DNA of 64,000 nucleotides from Smittia aterrima (Eukaryota; Arthropoda; Insecta; Diptera; Chironomidae): contig CP093830.1 in assembly GCA_033063855.1 (NCBI GenBank), positions 18,042,854 to 18,106,853 on the forward strand, in the 5' to 3' direction. Below the pieces are notes generated by a model, which ran no database searches, was not told the origin of the DNA, and saw only the letters and a program-made list of their open reading frames with translations. Both the position numbers and the translations under genes were made by a program. This document shows positions 1-10,006 of the stretch, one piece after another. Within the stretch, counting starts at the first letter, position 1, and every line of letters starts with the position of its first letter.

Positions 1-831
1 GGTGGGTCGACCCACCACTCCATAGCCTTTGTGTTATTTTTCAAAATTAAGTTCTGAAGAAAAAAATATTAGCTTATCACTAATGTCGCAATGAATTGTC
101 TTGAACCTACCTCAACGATACCTTCGTTGAACTCAATGCTCGTCGCAGCAGAAGCAACAAGCGTCAGCAGGGATAAAATAGTAACTGAAAAGGAAACTAG
201 CCCATCAGATAATGTCAGTGAAAAGTGCAGATAAACATCTGTTACAGATGATCTGTGACTTGAAAAATTAAGCTTTTGAATTCAAAAACATCTTTGAAAA
301 TTTAAAGCTTCTCAAATTGAGAATCTCAATAAAACTTATTTTAAAAAAGCTTTTCTCTAATAAAATGTTCTGAAGCTCTAACCTATTTTTTTGCATTTTG
401 TGAAGTTTCCCGAAACAAAACAAATCTAATTCAATCACCCTATCAGCAAATTAATTAACGTTCTCATTCAATTTCACACAAAAAATAAATCGTGAAATCC
501 CATCTGAAACTTTGCTTTTCTGATTGTGCTTCATATTTCTTGCGATTTTCTAGAGGTCAACGTTGATAGGAGTTATTTGCGCATTATCACTGAGTTTATG
601 GTTTCTGAGAAATCGTTTCTTTTGAAAGTTTTTTCTTCACCCGCTATAACAGTGAAAGTCCTTAAGAGTTAGTGTCGCACGATATTGATACTTACAGAGG
701 ATCTGTTGCATAAAGTTATTCACGTTTTTAATTTTCTGATCCTTCAAAAAGTTGGCTTTCTCCTTGATCTCATCAGCATTGTTCAAGCCAACAGAAGTCA
801 TCTTCGCGGTTTGATTGTCAGCCTTTTCCAT
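1..831 (-). CDS. Partial gene: small protein with one hydrophobic segment, runs off the left edge
   Basis: I do not recognise this gene. Three exons join in phase on the minus strand: 831-696 (from ATG at 831, donor GTAAGTATC), 184-111 (acceptor TTCCTTTTCAG, donor GTAGGT) and 26-1, which continues outside the window. The product begins with about 45 polar residues (MEKADNQTAKMTSVGLNNAD...). A hydrophobic stretch follows (FTILSLLTLVASAATSIEF) and then an acidic segment leading to EWWVDP. The hydrophobic stretch would be a membrane segment, because it sits too far in to be a normal signal peptide if the 831 start is right. The 83-bp and 511-bp introns are ordinary. Exon joining by phase is inference. 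The gene is divergent from the xylulose kinase gene at 1662. Confidence 0.45.
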
Positions 832-1661
832 ATCGCCGTTGTCTTAAAGAAAATTTATAGCACAAATCGTTTCACTGTTGACAGCTTGAGTTTTATTTAT
901 TGAATCCGATCCGATAGAGCAAACGGAGACGACTGATTTTACTTTTGAACGAAAAATATAAAAATAATAATTTTGTTCATTGAAATTTATTTTATTAGGA
1001 AAGCTTTATTTTGATAACTCAGTTTGTTAACAAAAGATTTCATTCATCTTCATGCTAATTTCAATAAAAAGCTCTTTTTAAACTTAAGCTTCCACTTTTA
1101 ATTTTTCTATGACTCAAGCTGCTAAAGTTTAGCAGAAGAATTCAAATCTAAAAGTTCGGTAAAATGACAACAATCGAAAGAGTTAAATTAAACCTGTTTC
1201 TGAGTATTGAGTAACACAACACACGAGAACTTTTCGATCATCATTGTCAGACTTGAAGTCGTCTGCATAAGTTGTACAAAAGATCTTTCGTTTAACGAGA
1301 ATTTATTTGCTAAATTATCGCGTCTTTAGGCGAGCGTGCACTGATAGTGAAACAGTTGAATAATTGCGCGAAACTTATTTGTAGAAAAAATTAAAAGTAA
1401 AATATTTCTTGTTTGATTAAGAATTTTTCGTAGATTGACGAGTAGAGAGATAACAATATTTAAACTTCTATCCAAACAAAGTTTATTTATTTATTTATCT
1501 TTCGAAATTAAAGTCGCGAATTCTGTTCCACTCCGGAAGTTCGTGAAGTCGCCTAAGTTTTATTTACATTTTGCCGCTCATCAAATTTCTTGAGTTTTAA
1601 CTGATAAGAATTTTATATTGCATTCAATTCATTGATAGTGATAAGAAGTACTTCTAATAAG
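832..1661. other. Intergenic region between divergent genes
   Basis: This 830-bp AT-rich stretch lies between the start of the minus-strand gene and the start of the xylulose kinase gene, so it must hold both promoters. I see no clear TATA-initiator pair, ORF or repeat in it. Confidence 0.5.
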
Positions 1662-3619
1662 ATGGAGAAGACGTTTCTCGGGTTCGATCTTTCGACACAA
1701 AAAGTAAGTTTTCGTTCGTTATGTTCTTTTGTGTTGAGCCGATCAATGTTTGTTCTTGACCTTTGAAACACCGAAGATCAATTATTGTGAAGCTTTGGTT
1801 GAAGGTGGAATTAGAAATAACCTTGAGAAATTTGCTGTCGTTGCAGCTAAAAGCAGTTCACTTGAGCTCTACGCTTGAAATTCTACATCAAGCCGAAGTG
1901 AAATTCGATGAATTTCCTGAGTTTGGCGCGTCGGGTGGAGTTTGCATGGGCAAAGACAAGAATGAATATTACGTAAACCCAAAGATGTGGATAAAGGCAC
2001 TTGACACCGTCATGGACCGAATGTACTTAGGTAAGCATCATTCTATTTGAAATGTTTACTTGACTAAGCTTTTAATGAATTTCTAGAAGGGACAAACTTT
2101 GCGTCCGTCGTTGGTGTCTCTGGATCAGCTCAGCAACACGGCTCGCTATACTGGAATGAAAGTGGCATTAAAACTTTGAGACATCTTGATGTTGATAAGT
2201 TCCTTTACAATCAACTCAACGAAGATTCATTCGCTGTTAAGAAAGCTCCTGTCTGGATGGACTCGAGCACAACTGAGCAATGCGAGGAAATCGAAAAAGC
2301 AGTCGGAGGTCGAGACGAGATGGTCAGGATCACAGGATCGAAAGCTTATGAACGATTCACTGCGGCTCAGATTAGAAAGATTTATCAACAACAACCTGAG
2401 GCTTATCAGAAGACTGTGCGAATTTCGCTCGTGTCATCGTTTTTGGCTTCAATCTTTCTCAACGACATTGCGCCGATTGATTTGTCGGATGGATCAGGAA
2501 TGAACTTGCTTGATGTAAACGAGCGTTGCTGGTCAAAGAAATGTCTTGAAGCTTGCGTTGATGAATCGTTGCATGAGAAACTTGGAGATCCAGTTCCAAC
2601 CAACAGCATCGTCGGGACGATTGGCAATTTCTTCGTTCAACGATACAACTTCAGTCCTTGTAATTCTTAATCTATAATATTTATTAGAATAACTAATTTA
2701 CTTTAATTTCTCCTATAAAGACTGCAAGGTCGTTGCATTTACTGGCGATAACTGCTCAGCTCTCTCAGGTCTTAACCTTGACGACGATTGTCTCGCTTTC
2801 TCGCTTGGAACATCCGACACGATTATGATGTCACTTGATAATCATCCATCATTAGAACATGGCCACGTTTTAATTCATCCAACGAAGAACGATCGCTTCA
2901 TGGGTCTCTTGTGTTTCAAGAATGGTTCACTCGCTCGTGACACTTTCAAAAAAGCTGAAGCCAACAACAGTTGGGAAATATTTTCAGAGCTCTTGGAATC
3001 GGCTCATCGAGGAAATAATGGGTAAGAGAATTCAATTTGTTAGCAATTTCTGAATTAAAAATGAGAAATAAATTCCAGGTACATGGCTCTCCATTATCTC
3101 TCTCAAGAAATTCTTCCTCACGTTGCTCCTGGTTCGTTGCGTTGGTTGCCAACAACAACACTTGAGAATTATGGAATTCAACCAGAGCTCATTCAGTTCC
3201 CAACTCAGCAAATTGAAATCAGAGCATTGATCGAAGGGCAAATGTTAAACAGAAAAGCTTTCGCAATGGACATGGGCTTCAACTTTGGGGATAACGCGAA
3301 AATCATCGCGACTGGTGGATCAAGCTCCAACAAATCCATCTTGCAAGTCATGGCTGATGTTTTCAACTGTCAAGTCTATATCAAAAAGACTCCTGAAGCC
3401 GCTTGCTTGGGAGCTGCTTATCGAGCTAAGTACGTGGTCTACATGGAGGAAGCTAAGAAGGCTGGAGATACTTACGAAAATTACCACGACTACATTAAGA
3501 AGTTCTGTGATAACTCGCATCGAATTGCTGGTCCTTACATTGACAGCGAAGATATTTACAATCCAATGCTCCAACGTTATCGCGAGATGGTCAAAGTCAT
3601 GTTGGAACGACAAAACTAA
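1662..3619 (+). CDS. XYLB: Xylulose kinase (FGGY family)
   Basis: Five exons: 1662-1703, 1847-2030, 2087-2659, 2721-3021 and 3079-3619. They give 546 residues, close to the roughly 536 of animal xylulokinases. The enzyme phosphorylates D-xylulose to xylulose 5-phosphate in the cytosol, feeding the pentose phosphate pathway. Visible family marks in order are GFDLSTQ (phosphate-binding start), GVSGSAQQHGS (sugar site), WMDSST, FTGDNCSALSGL, SLGTSDT and ATGGSSSNKSILQVMADVF (ATP side), then EAACLGAAYRAKY. The ATG at 1662 puts GFDLSTQ at residues 7-13, as expected. Introns are 56-143 bp with consensus ends. All key motifs are intact, so I take it as functional. It resembles the single-copy insect gene CG3534; that orthology is inference. 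Confidence 0.93.
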
Positions 3620-3896
3620 GAAGTCATCGCCGATCACGCAACATTCCATTTTGAATTCCTTCTCGAAGAACGAGATTATTTTTTTATTACTTTTTCATTT
3701 GGTGAATTTTATTAGTTTCTAAGTAAAGCAATTCGTTATCAACTGTTGTCGTCAGTTAACTGCAGAGTTCAAAGGCCAGTTACGTCTTTAATAGATTGGG
3801 TGCTAATTAGTGAGATTATGTATGATGCTCATGGGGATTGAAGTAACATTTCGTGGGAATTAAAGAAAGTTCCCAAAACATTAAGAATTGAAAGTG

Positions 3897-4125
3897 ATTT
3901 CTATAATAAAGTTAAGAGAATAAATAAAATGAAATGTTTAGAAATCGAAGAAGTCTTAAATTTTCCTATTTTTTTTTCTACAGACAACGTCATGATCGTT
4001 TTGATAATTAAAGCAAGAGAAAAGGAATCAATGTAATCGATAATTTCAACACGATCAGATGTGAAGAAGAGAGAAGACGCTCCGAGATCCTCTAAATCAG
4101 ACACCAACTCGCCAATCATTCAGTT
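3897..4125 (+). pseudogene. Decayed copy of the 5' end of the TOG-domain gene
   Basis: This stretch resembles 8265-8460, the splice acceptor and first codons of the TOG gene. Both have a pyrimidine-rich TTTTCTACAG acceptor followed by AC-AA, and then the codons for KAREKES. Here the frame stops immediately after KAREKESM, and the following DCDDL-like part is only loosely recognisable. The rest of the TOG gene is absent. It marks one end of an ancient tandem duplication that also doubled the F-box gene. Confidence 0.6.
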
Positions 4126-4354
4126 ATAAATGTCTAAAATTTAGACTCTAAATTCAATCTAAATTCTGTTTGTGTAAATAAAAATTTGATATAGAGTTTT
4201 TTTTTAATTGACAAATATTGATTTGTAAATACGAAATTTCAAAAAAATGAAATTTAATTGTGAGAAAGAATCAAGATGTGGAAAATGGATTTCTTTAGAG
4301 ATTGCTATAGTATTGAGTAGTCTCTGGTTTCTTCAATCAAAAGTTTCGACTCGA

Positions 4355-4561
4355 AACCATTTCTTTTACTTGACTCAGATGCTCGCCACATTTTTCGAAT
4401 CTTAGAATAGATTTCTTATTAGATTCGAAAAAAAAGAAAATCTTTGCTAACGCTCATTTTATTTCATTCTCAGCATTCGAAAAGGTAACATCAAGCATTA
4501 TTTTTTTTCCTAGATTATTTCATTTCAATTCTGTTTTCCTTTTTAGATAAAGATAAAAATT
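4355..4561 (+). repeat. Duplicated 5' flank of F-box gene 1 (matches 6429-6649)
   Basis: The two flanks share long near-identical runs. Examples are CTCAGATG-TCGCCACATTTTTCGAATCTT, the TTAGATTCGA segment, CAGCATTCGAAAAGGTAACATCAA, and TTTCAATTCTGTTTTCC just before the start codons. The homology continues into the coding sequence, so each duplicated unit carried its own promoter. Confidence 0.75.
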
Positions 4562-5956
4562 ATGGAGAAAAGCCAGGCACCAATCACCACAGAAAAAATG
4601 TCATTGAAGCAAATGATTTCAGTTGATGTTTCGCTTAACAGCCAGCCAGAAGATGAAACAAAAATCGAAGTTTCAAGTCCAAACAAGAGAAGTAAATTAT
4701 TTGAGTTGACTAACATGGATCCTTTTGACTATTTCGCACGTTTTCTTGACATTCCTGAGATGATCTTGAAACATTTTCGCGGCAAAGACTTGATTGTCAT
4801 TTCAGAAGTCAATCCAAGTTGGTACAATTTCATCGCATCATCGAAAGTTCTCATGGAGAAACTAAAAGTTGTTTTTGTTGATATTGATTTCAACGGTAAA
4901 GATTACAACAACATCACCGCTTCAGATATCGGGGAAATGAAAACTGCATTTCATGAAAAATATGCGACCGATTCGGAAGATTACAATTTGCTGAAGAACA
5001 GTTCGAGACTGTATCAAAACATTTTAGTCCGACGATACTCCGCGACTAAAAGGGACCTCGACTGCATGACCAATTCAGAACTTGATTTCTTTTATAGTAA
5101 TGCTCGAAAATTGAAAGATGTTCAACTCGAAAATGTTTTTTTCAAAAGAATACTGGATTTGTGGAGATTACTTTCATTGATTGAATCATCAGTAGAGAGA
5201 TTTTATGCCACGGAGTTTTATGTCCGTATATTTAAATCTTTCGAATCTTTCGAAGTCCTAAAGTTTCCAAAGCTGAAACAACTTATATTTCGTTTTCACG
5301 AAAACGTTAGCTATGGCTACGCTTTTACCAGATTTTTTATGAACTCTGTTGCTATCGAGAAACTTCATTTTCAAGACGATGGCGGAACAGTTTGCATAGA
5401 AATTTTAACAGAAATGCTCGAAAACTTTGCCAAACTGAAAATTCTCTATCTGCGTTCAGGATGCATTTATCAAATATTCGAAGATGACTCTTGGAAAAAG
5501 TTTCAGTTCAAGCTTAAGTATTTGTTAATAGCTAATATTAAGCATCTTGTACTGGGCTCAAACTTTCGGAATTTCCTTATGTCACAAAGCGATCATCTTA
5601 AATATTTAGTCATCGAAGCAAAAATGATAGACAGAGAAAGCTTCGGCGTGATCATAAAAATGCCAAAGCTAACAATTCTCTATCTAAAGTATTCTGAGGC
5701 TTTTACCGATAACGAAGTACAAAAATACGTGTCAACCTCAATAACTGAGCTGCATTTGTATAACTTTGTTAACGCTGTCTGCCTAAAATTTCTATTAGAT
5801 TCTATGCCGAAAGTAACAATACTTCTACTCAACACAATCGATGAAGAAATACTAAAAATGTTGAAATCATTGAACAGAAAATTTGAAGAACTTAAAGTTT
5901 ATAATCTCCAAGGAATTAACATCAAGGAAGTTCAAGAAAGTGTCTTGTCGAACTAA
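4562..5956 (+). CDS. F-box protein with degenerate leucine-rich repeats, copy 1
   Basis: A single exon encodes 464 residues. An F-box-like segment at about residues 49-100 reads PFDYFARFLDIPEMILKHF, then GKDLIVISEVNPSW. That fits the consensus of a helix, a DL-S-V core and a conserved Trp. F-box proteins bind Skp1 and bring substrates to SCF ubiquitin ligases; substrate binding here would fall to the C-terminal part, with irregular leucine-rich repeats (for example KLKQLIFRF, HLKYLVIEAK, KLTILYLKYS). The start at 4562 is matched by the paralogue at 6650. Compared with that copy, a 13-nt deletion near 5941 shifts the frame and removes the last 15 or so residues, ending in ESVLSN. The protein may still work, because the LRR region is complete. 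Confidence 0.8.
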   Translation: MEKSQAPITTEKMSLKQMISVDVSLNSQPEDETKIEVSSPNKRSKLFELTNMDPFDYFARFLDIPEMILKHFRGKDLIVISEVNPSWYNFIASSKVLMEKLKVVFVDIDFNGKDYNNITASDIGEMKTAFHEKYATDSEDYNLLKNSSRLYQNILVRRYSATKRDLDCMTNSELDFFYSNARKLKDVQLENVFFKRILDLWRLLSLIESSVERFYATEFYVRIFKSFESFEVLKFPKLKQLIFRFHENVSYGYAFTRFFMNSVAIEKLHFQDDGGTVCIEILTEMLENFAKLKILYLRSGCIYQIFEDDSWKKFQFKLKYLLIANIKHLVLGSNFRNFLMSQSDHLKYLVIEAKMIDRESFGVIIKMPKLTILYLKYSEAFTDNEVQKYVSTSITELHLYNFVNAVCLKFLLDSMPKVTILLLNTIDEEILKMLKSLNRKFEELKVYNLQGINIKEVQESVLSN

Positions 5957-6428
5957 AGCACTAAATATTTTAAAGCTCAACAATTATTTTTTATTTGAAA
6001 ATAAGGTTCCCAACTTAAATTAAAAAATGTCTTCGAAATCTTTTTAAAGCAAATAAAATTATTTTTATGACCAAATGATCATTCTCTTTATTAAGTTGAA
6101 AATTAGAGTTAGCTTTTTGAAAAAAGCTTTTTCCAATTTTATTTTAACTTATTGCAATTTGTATCTCTTCTGATTTAAAATAAATTAACAAACATGAGAC
6201 GTTTCAATTTTTAATTACTGTGTTTTCATTTGAACATGTAATGAGCTAGGAATTTTCGCATTTTGTTGAATGCGAACTCAGATTGAAATGCGACTTTTTA
6301 TAATCCGAAGAAAATCAAGAAAAAAATGTTTCTAATTGACTTCAATATTGATTAATAAATACAAAATTACAAAACATATTTCAATAGTGATATTTAATTT
6401 TGAGAACAAACCAAGATGCAGAACTATT

Positions 6429-6649
6429 TCTTTTTACTCGACTCAGATGATCGCCACATTTTTCGAATCTTCGAACTGATTTCTTGTTAGATTCGACTGA
6501 AAAAAAACAACAAAATGAAAATATTTGCCAACGGTCGTCACATTTTGTTCTCAGCATTCGAAAAGGTAACATCAACTAGCAAGCATTATTTTTTCTCCTG
6601 GATTATTTTATTTCAATTCTGTTTTCCGTTTTAGATAAAGATAAATATT
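6429..6649 (+). repeat. Duplicated 5' flank of F-box gene 2 (matches 4355-4561)
   Basis: This is the partner of the repeat at 4355. It is slightly longer because of a small insertion (CAACTAG) in the CATCAA segment and extra A residues. It directly precedes the start codon at 6650. Confidence 0.75.
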
Positions 6650-8116
6650 ATGGAGAAAAGCCCTGCACCAAACACCACAGAAAAAATGTCATTGAAGCAA
6701 AAAATTTCAGTTGATGTTTCGCTTAACAGCCAGCCAGAGGATGAAACAAAATCCGAAGTTTCAAGTCCGAACAAGAGAAGTAAATTATTTGAGTTGACTA
6801 ACATGGATCCTTTTGACTATTTCGCACGTTTTCTTGACATTCCTGAGATGTTCTTACAACACTTGCGCGGCAAAGACTTGATTGTCATTTCAGAAGTCAA
6901 TCCAAGTTGGTACAATTTCATCGCATCATCGAAAGATCTCATAAAGAAACTAAACGTTGTTTTTATTGATGTTGATAGCATCGGTAAAGATTTGATAAAG
7001 AACAACTGCAATGCTTCGTCATTAGATATTACGGAAATGAAAACTGTTTTTCATGACAAATGCTCGAGCTATTCAGAAGATTACAATTTACTGAAGAACA
7101 GTTCGAGGCTGTATCAAAACATTTCAGTTCTAAGAATTGTCGGGACCGTGGGACATAGAAGAGTCCTTGACTACATGACCGATTTAGAATTTGATTTCTT
7201 TTGGAGTAAGGCTCATGAATGGAAAGTTATTACACTCGAAAATGTTTTTTTCAAAAGAATATTGGATTTGTGGAGATTACTTTCATCAATCGAATCATCA
7301 GTAGAGAGATTTTATGTCAGGGATTCTGGCGTCGTTACATTTGAATCTTTCGAATCTTTTGAATCTTTCGAAGTCTTAAAGTTTCCAAAGTTGAAACAAC
7401 TTATATTTCGTTTTTACAAAAACACCAGCTATGGCTACACTTTTACCAGATTTTTTATGAACTCTGTTGCTATCAAAATACTTCATTTTCAAGACGATTT
7501 CGGTACAGTTCGCAAAGAAAATTTAACAAAAATGCTCGAAAACTTCGACAAACTGATAGTTCTCTATCTGCGTTCAGGACGCATTTATCAAATATTCGAA
7601 GATGACTCTTGGAAAAAGTTTCAATTCAAGCTTAAGTATTTGGTAATAGCTAATTCTCTGCGACTTGTACTGGGCTCAAACTTTCGGAATTTCCTTATGT
7701 CACAAAGCGATCATCTTATACATTTAGTCATCGAAGCAAAGATGGTAGACAGAGAAAGCTTCGACGTGATCATGAAAATGCCAAAGCTAATAACTCTTCA
7801 CTTAAAGTATTCTGAGGCTTTTACCGATTACAAAATTGCAAAAAAAGTGTCAACCTCAATAACTGTGCTGCATTTGTATAACTTTGTTAACGCTGTCAGC
7901 CTAAAGTTTTTATTAGATTCAATGCCGAAAGTAACAAAACTTCTACTCAACACAATCGATGAAGAAATACTAAAAATGTTGAAATCAATGAATAGAAAAT
8001 TTAAAAAATTGGAAGTTTTTGTACTCCAAGGAGTCAACATCAAGGAAGTGCAAGAAACTGTGACTGAAAATTGTCTTGTCGAAATGAAAAAACCACCGCT
8101 AATGAAAGATTGCTAA
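6650..8116 (+). CDS. F-box protein with degenerate leucine-rich repeats, copy 2
   Basis: A single exon of 488 residues, closely similar to the copy at 4562 over its whole length. The F-box-like segment spans about residues 49-100 (DIPEMFLQHL, then GKDLIVISEVNPSW), followed by irregular leucine-rich repeats. Three differences stand out: a 5-residue insertion (KDLIK) near residue 109, an ESF triplet-codon tract expanded to FESFESFESFEVLK at 7341-7377, and an intact C-terminal tail (TENCLVEMKKPPLMKDC) missing from copy 1. It is likely a substrate adaptor of an SCF ubiquitin ligase, by family. The substrate cannot be told from sequence. Confidence 0.8.
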   Translation: MEKSPAPNTTEKMSLKQKISVDVSLNSQPEDETKSEVSSPNKRSKLFELTNMDPFDYFARFLDIPEMFLQHLRGKDLIVISEVNPSWYNFIASSKDLIKKLNVVFIDVDSIGKDLIKNNCNASSLDITEMKTVFHDKCSSYSEDYNLLKNSSRLYQNISVLRIVGTVGHRRVLDYMTDLEFDFFWSKAHEWKVITLENVFFKRILDLWRLLSSIESSVERFYVRDSGVVTFESFESFESFEVLKFPKLKQLIFRFYKNTSYGYTFTRFFMNSVAIKILHFQDDFGTVRKENLTKMLENFDKLIVLYLRSGRIYQIFEDDSWKKFQFKLKYLVIANSLRLVLGSNFRNFLMSQSDHLIHLVIEAKMVDRESFDVIMKMPKLITLHLKYSEAFTDYKIAKKVSTSITVLHLYNFVNAVSLKFLLDSMPKVTKLLLNTIDEEILKMLKSMNRKFKKLEVFVLQGVNIKEVQETVTENCLVEMKKPPLMKDC

Positions 8117-8346
8117 TGAAATGTTGATATTTTAAACCTCAACAAGGTAACAAGGTTGAAATTGCGAATTTTTATCTTTGATGTACTTGGCATCAACTTT
8201 CGTTTCGCGTATTATGTAAAAACTTATTTGGCTTCTTCCAAAATGTTGACAAACGTTCAAAAAATTAAAAGAATAAAATGAAATGAATCTCAGGAGTCTT
8301 TAATGTTTTCCTATTATTTTCTACAGACAATGTCCCAAGCATTTTA

Positions 8347-10006
8347 ATGTATAAAGCAAGAGAAAAGGAATCAATTGACACTCTTTCGGACAGTGATGGC
8401 ATCTCAATTGTTCCGGAGAGCTCGTGCGATGATCTTTTCGATTTGGACATCGACGACAATAATTTTTTAATGCAAAATTATTCGCAAGAAAGTTTCAAAC
8501 TGCCAGAGTCGTTGGATGACAAAATGAGGAAACTTAAAGTCGTCAAGCTTGACTCGGTATCGATTTCGCCTTCTTTAGCACGTCCGCAGCATATCGTGAA
8601 TCTTCAGCAATCGTTTAACTTCTCAAATCCAATGAAACCATCGAAAGTTATTTCAACTCAAACAAGCAAAATGGATTTGATTGGAAATCCTGCGATTAAG
8701 GAAAATCATGAAGAACGTCGACTGATTCGACCGAATTCACTTCCACCAGAGAACATTGCTCTTGTGCACCTTGAGAAACGTGTGAAAGCTGACGTGATTC
8801 CTAAGATTTGTGCTCAAATGGCGATTGGAGATGGCGACAAAAATATTTTGAACGAGAAAATCGAATCGACGATTTGTGAGTTGAGAAAACCAGATCTAGA
8901 AATTGCTGATTTCATTCCAGTAACTCCAGTTCAATGTGTGATGATCAAACCAAAGTAATTTTCTTTTTTCATTCCAAAACTAAATTTAAAAGAATTTTCT
9001 TTCAGATCAAGTCGTCTTCAGACTCCAAAGTTTCATTGCAAAAAGTTTAATCGTCCTCAAACGAAACATCCAAAAAAGAGACCTGACCCTTTGCGTTCAT
9101 TGATTTCGTCATCTGACGAACCAATCGGTCCAAAGATTGTTGAAAAGAAAAATGTGAAAGAGCAAGCTGCTAAGTTTCTTAGAAAGTCAGTGAAGCTCTC
9201 ACTTGTCGATGAAAAGTCTGACCTTTCGATTGTTAAAGGAATTGATTTGGGCGGAAATCATCACGACAAACTATTGAGTGTAATTGACAAACTTCAAGAT
9301 CATGAATGGTAAGTTCACTTTAAATTAAACAAATTTTTTTTAAATTTCTTTACAATTCAGGGAAATTTGTTTGGAAGGACTTAAAACCTTTTTACATCTC
9401 GCTGCTGGAATTGATTGGGACAGTGAGTTGGGCTTGAAGTTTATTCCAATCATCAGTCGAAAGCTCATCGAATTCTTCCGATCGCCTCGATCAAATTTAT
9501 GTCGCACAGCATGTCAAACAGCTGGAGAATTCTTTGTGATGGCTAAGAGTACGAAACGACCAGAATTCGATGAGATGATTGATATTCTGATGTGCAAGAC
9601 AGCAGATCCAAACAGATTCATTCAGAAAGACGCTGGAGTTGCGCTTGATAAGATGGCAACAAGTATTTGCATTCAACACTCAGTTCGAGCAATTTGCGCT
9701 AAATGTCCTGATCACAAGAACCCAGTCGTTCGAGCTTCGACTGCAAGGATTCTCTTAAACATTTGTAAAAGCGCTGGAGTCGATCACATCGTTGGCTCTG
9801 ACGCAAACCCAAGAACGCGGAAACGAGTCTTAACGACATTGGCGAAGTTTCTCATGGACAAAAACCTGGAAACTCGTCGTCACGCTGAAAGTCTCTGCAA
9901 ACTTCTGAAGCGACATAAATTCTTCGTGGAATATTTTTTCAAAGACATCGACAACAATTACAAGAACGCTTTGCGTAAAATTCTCAATTCACTCGACGCG
10001 AAATAA
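8347..10006 (+). CDS. TOG-domain protein, TOGARAM/crescerin-like
   Basis: Exons 8347-8954, 9006-9308 and 9361-10006 give 518 residues from the ATG at 8347. The N-terminal half is acidic and then basic, of low complexity. The C-terminal half (from about residue 285, KLQDHEWEICLEGLKTF) is one TOG domain of paired HEAT-like helices. Recognisable repeats include FFRSPRSNLCRTACQTAGEF, ADPNRFIQKDAGVALDKM, HKNPVVRASTARILLNI and NLETRRHAESLCKLLKRH. In TOGARAM/crescerin proteins such domains bind tubulin and act on ciliary microtubules, so a role in cilia or sperm axonemes is plausible. A good acceptor (TTTTCTACAG at about 8329) in frame upstream suggests a further 5' exon that I could not place. The true start may therefore differ. 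Confidence 0.8.

Noticed and set aside
3285..3722. Long ORFs in other frames over the last exon of the xylulose kinase gene
   Set aside because: They are shadows of the true frame, which carries TGGSSSNKSILQ and other family motifs.
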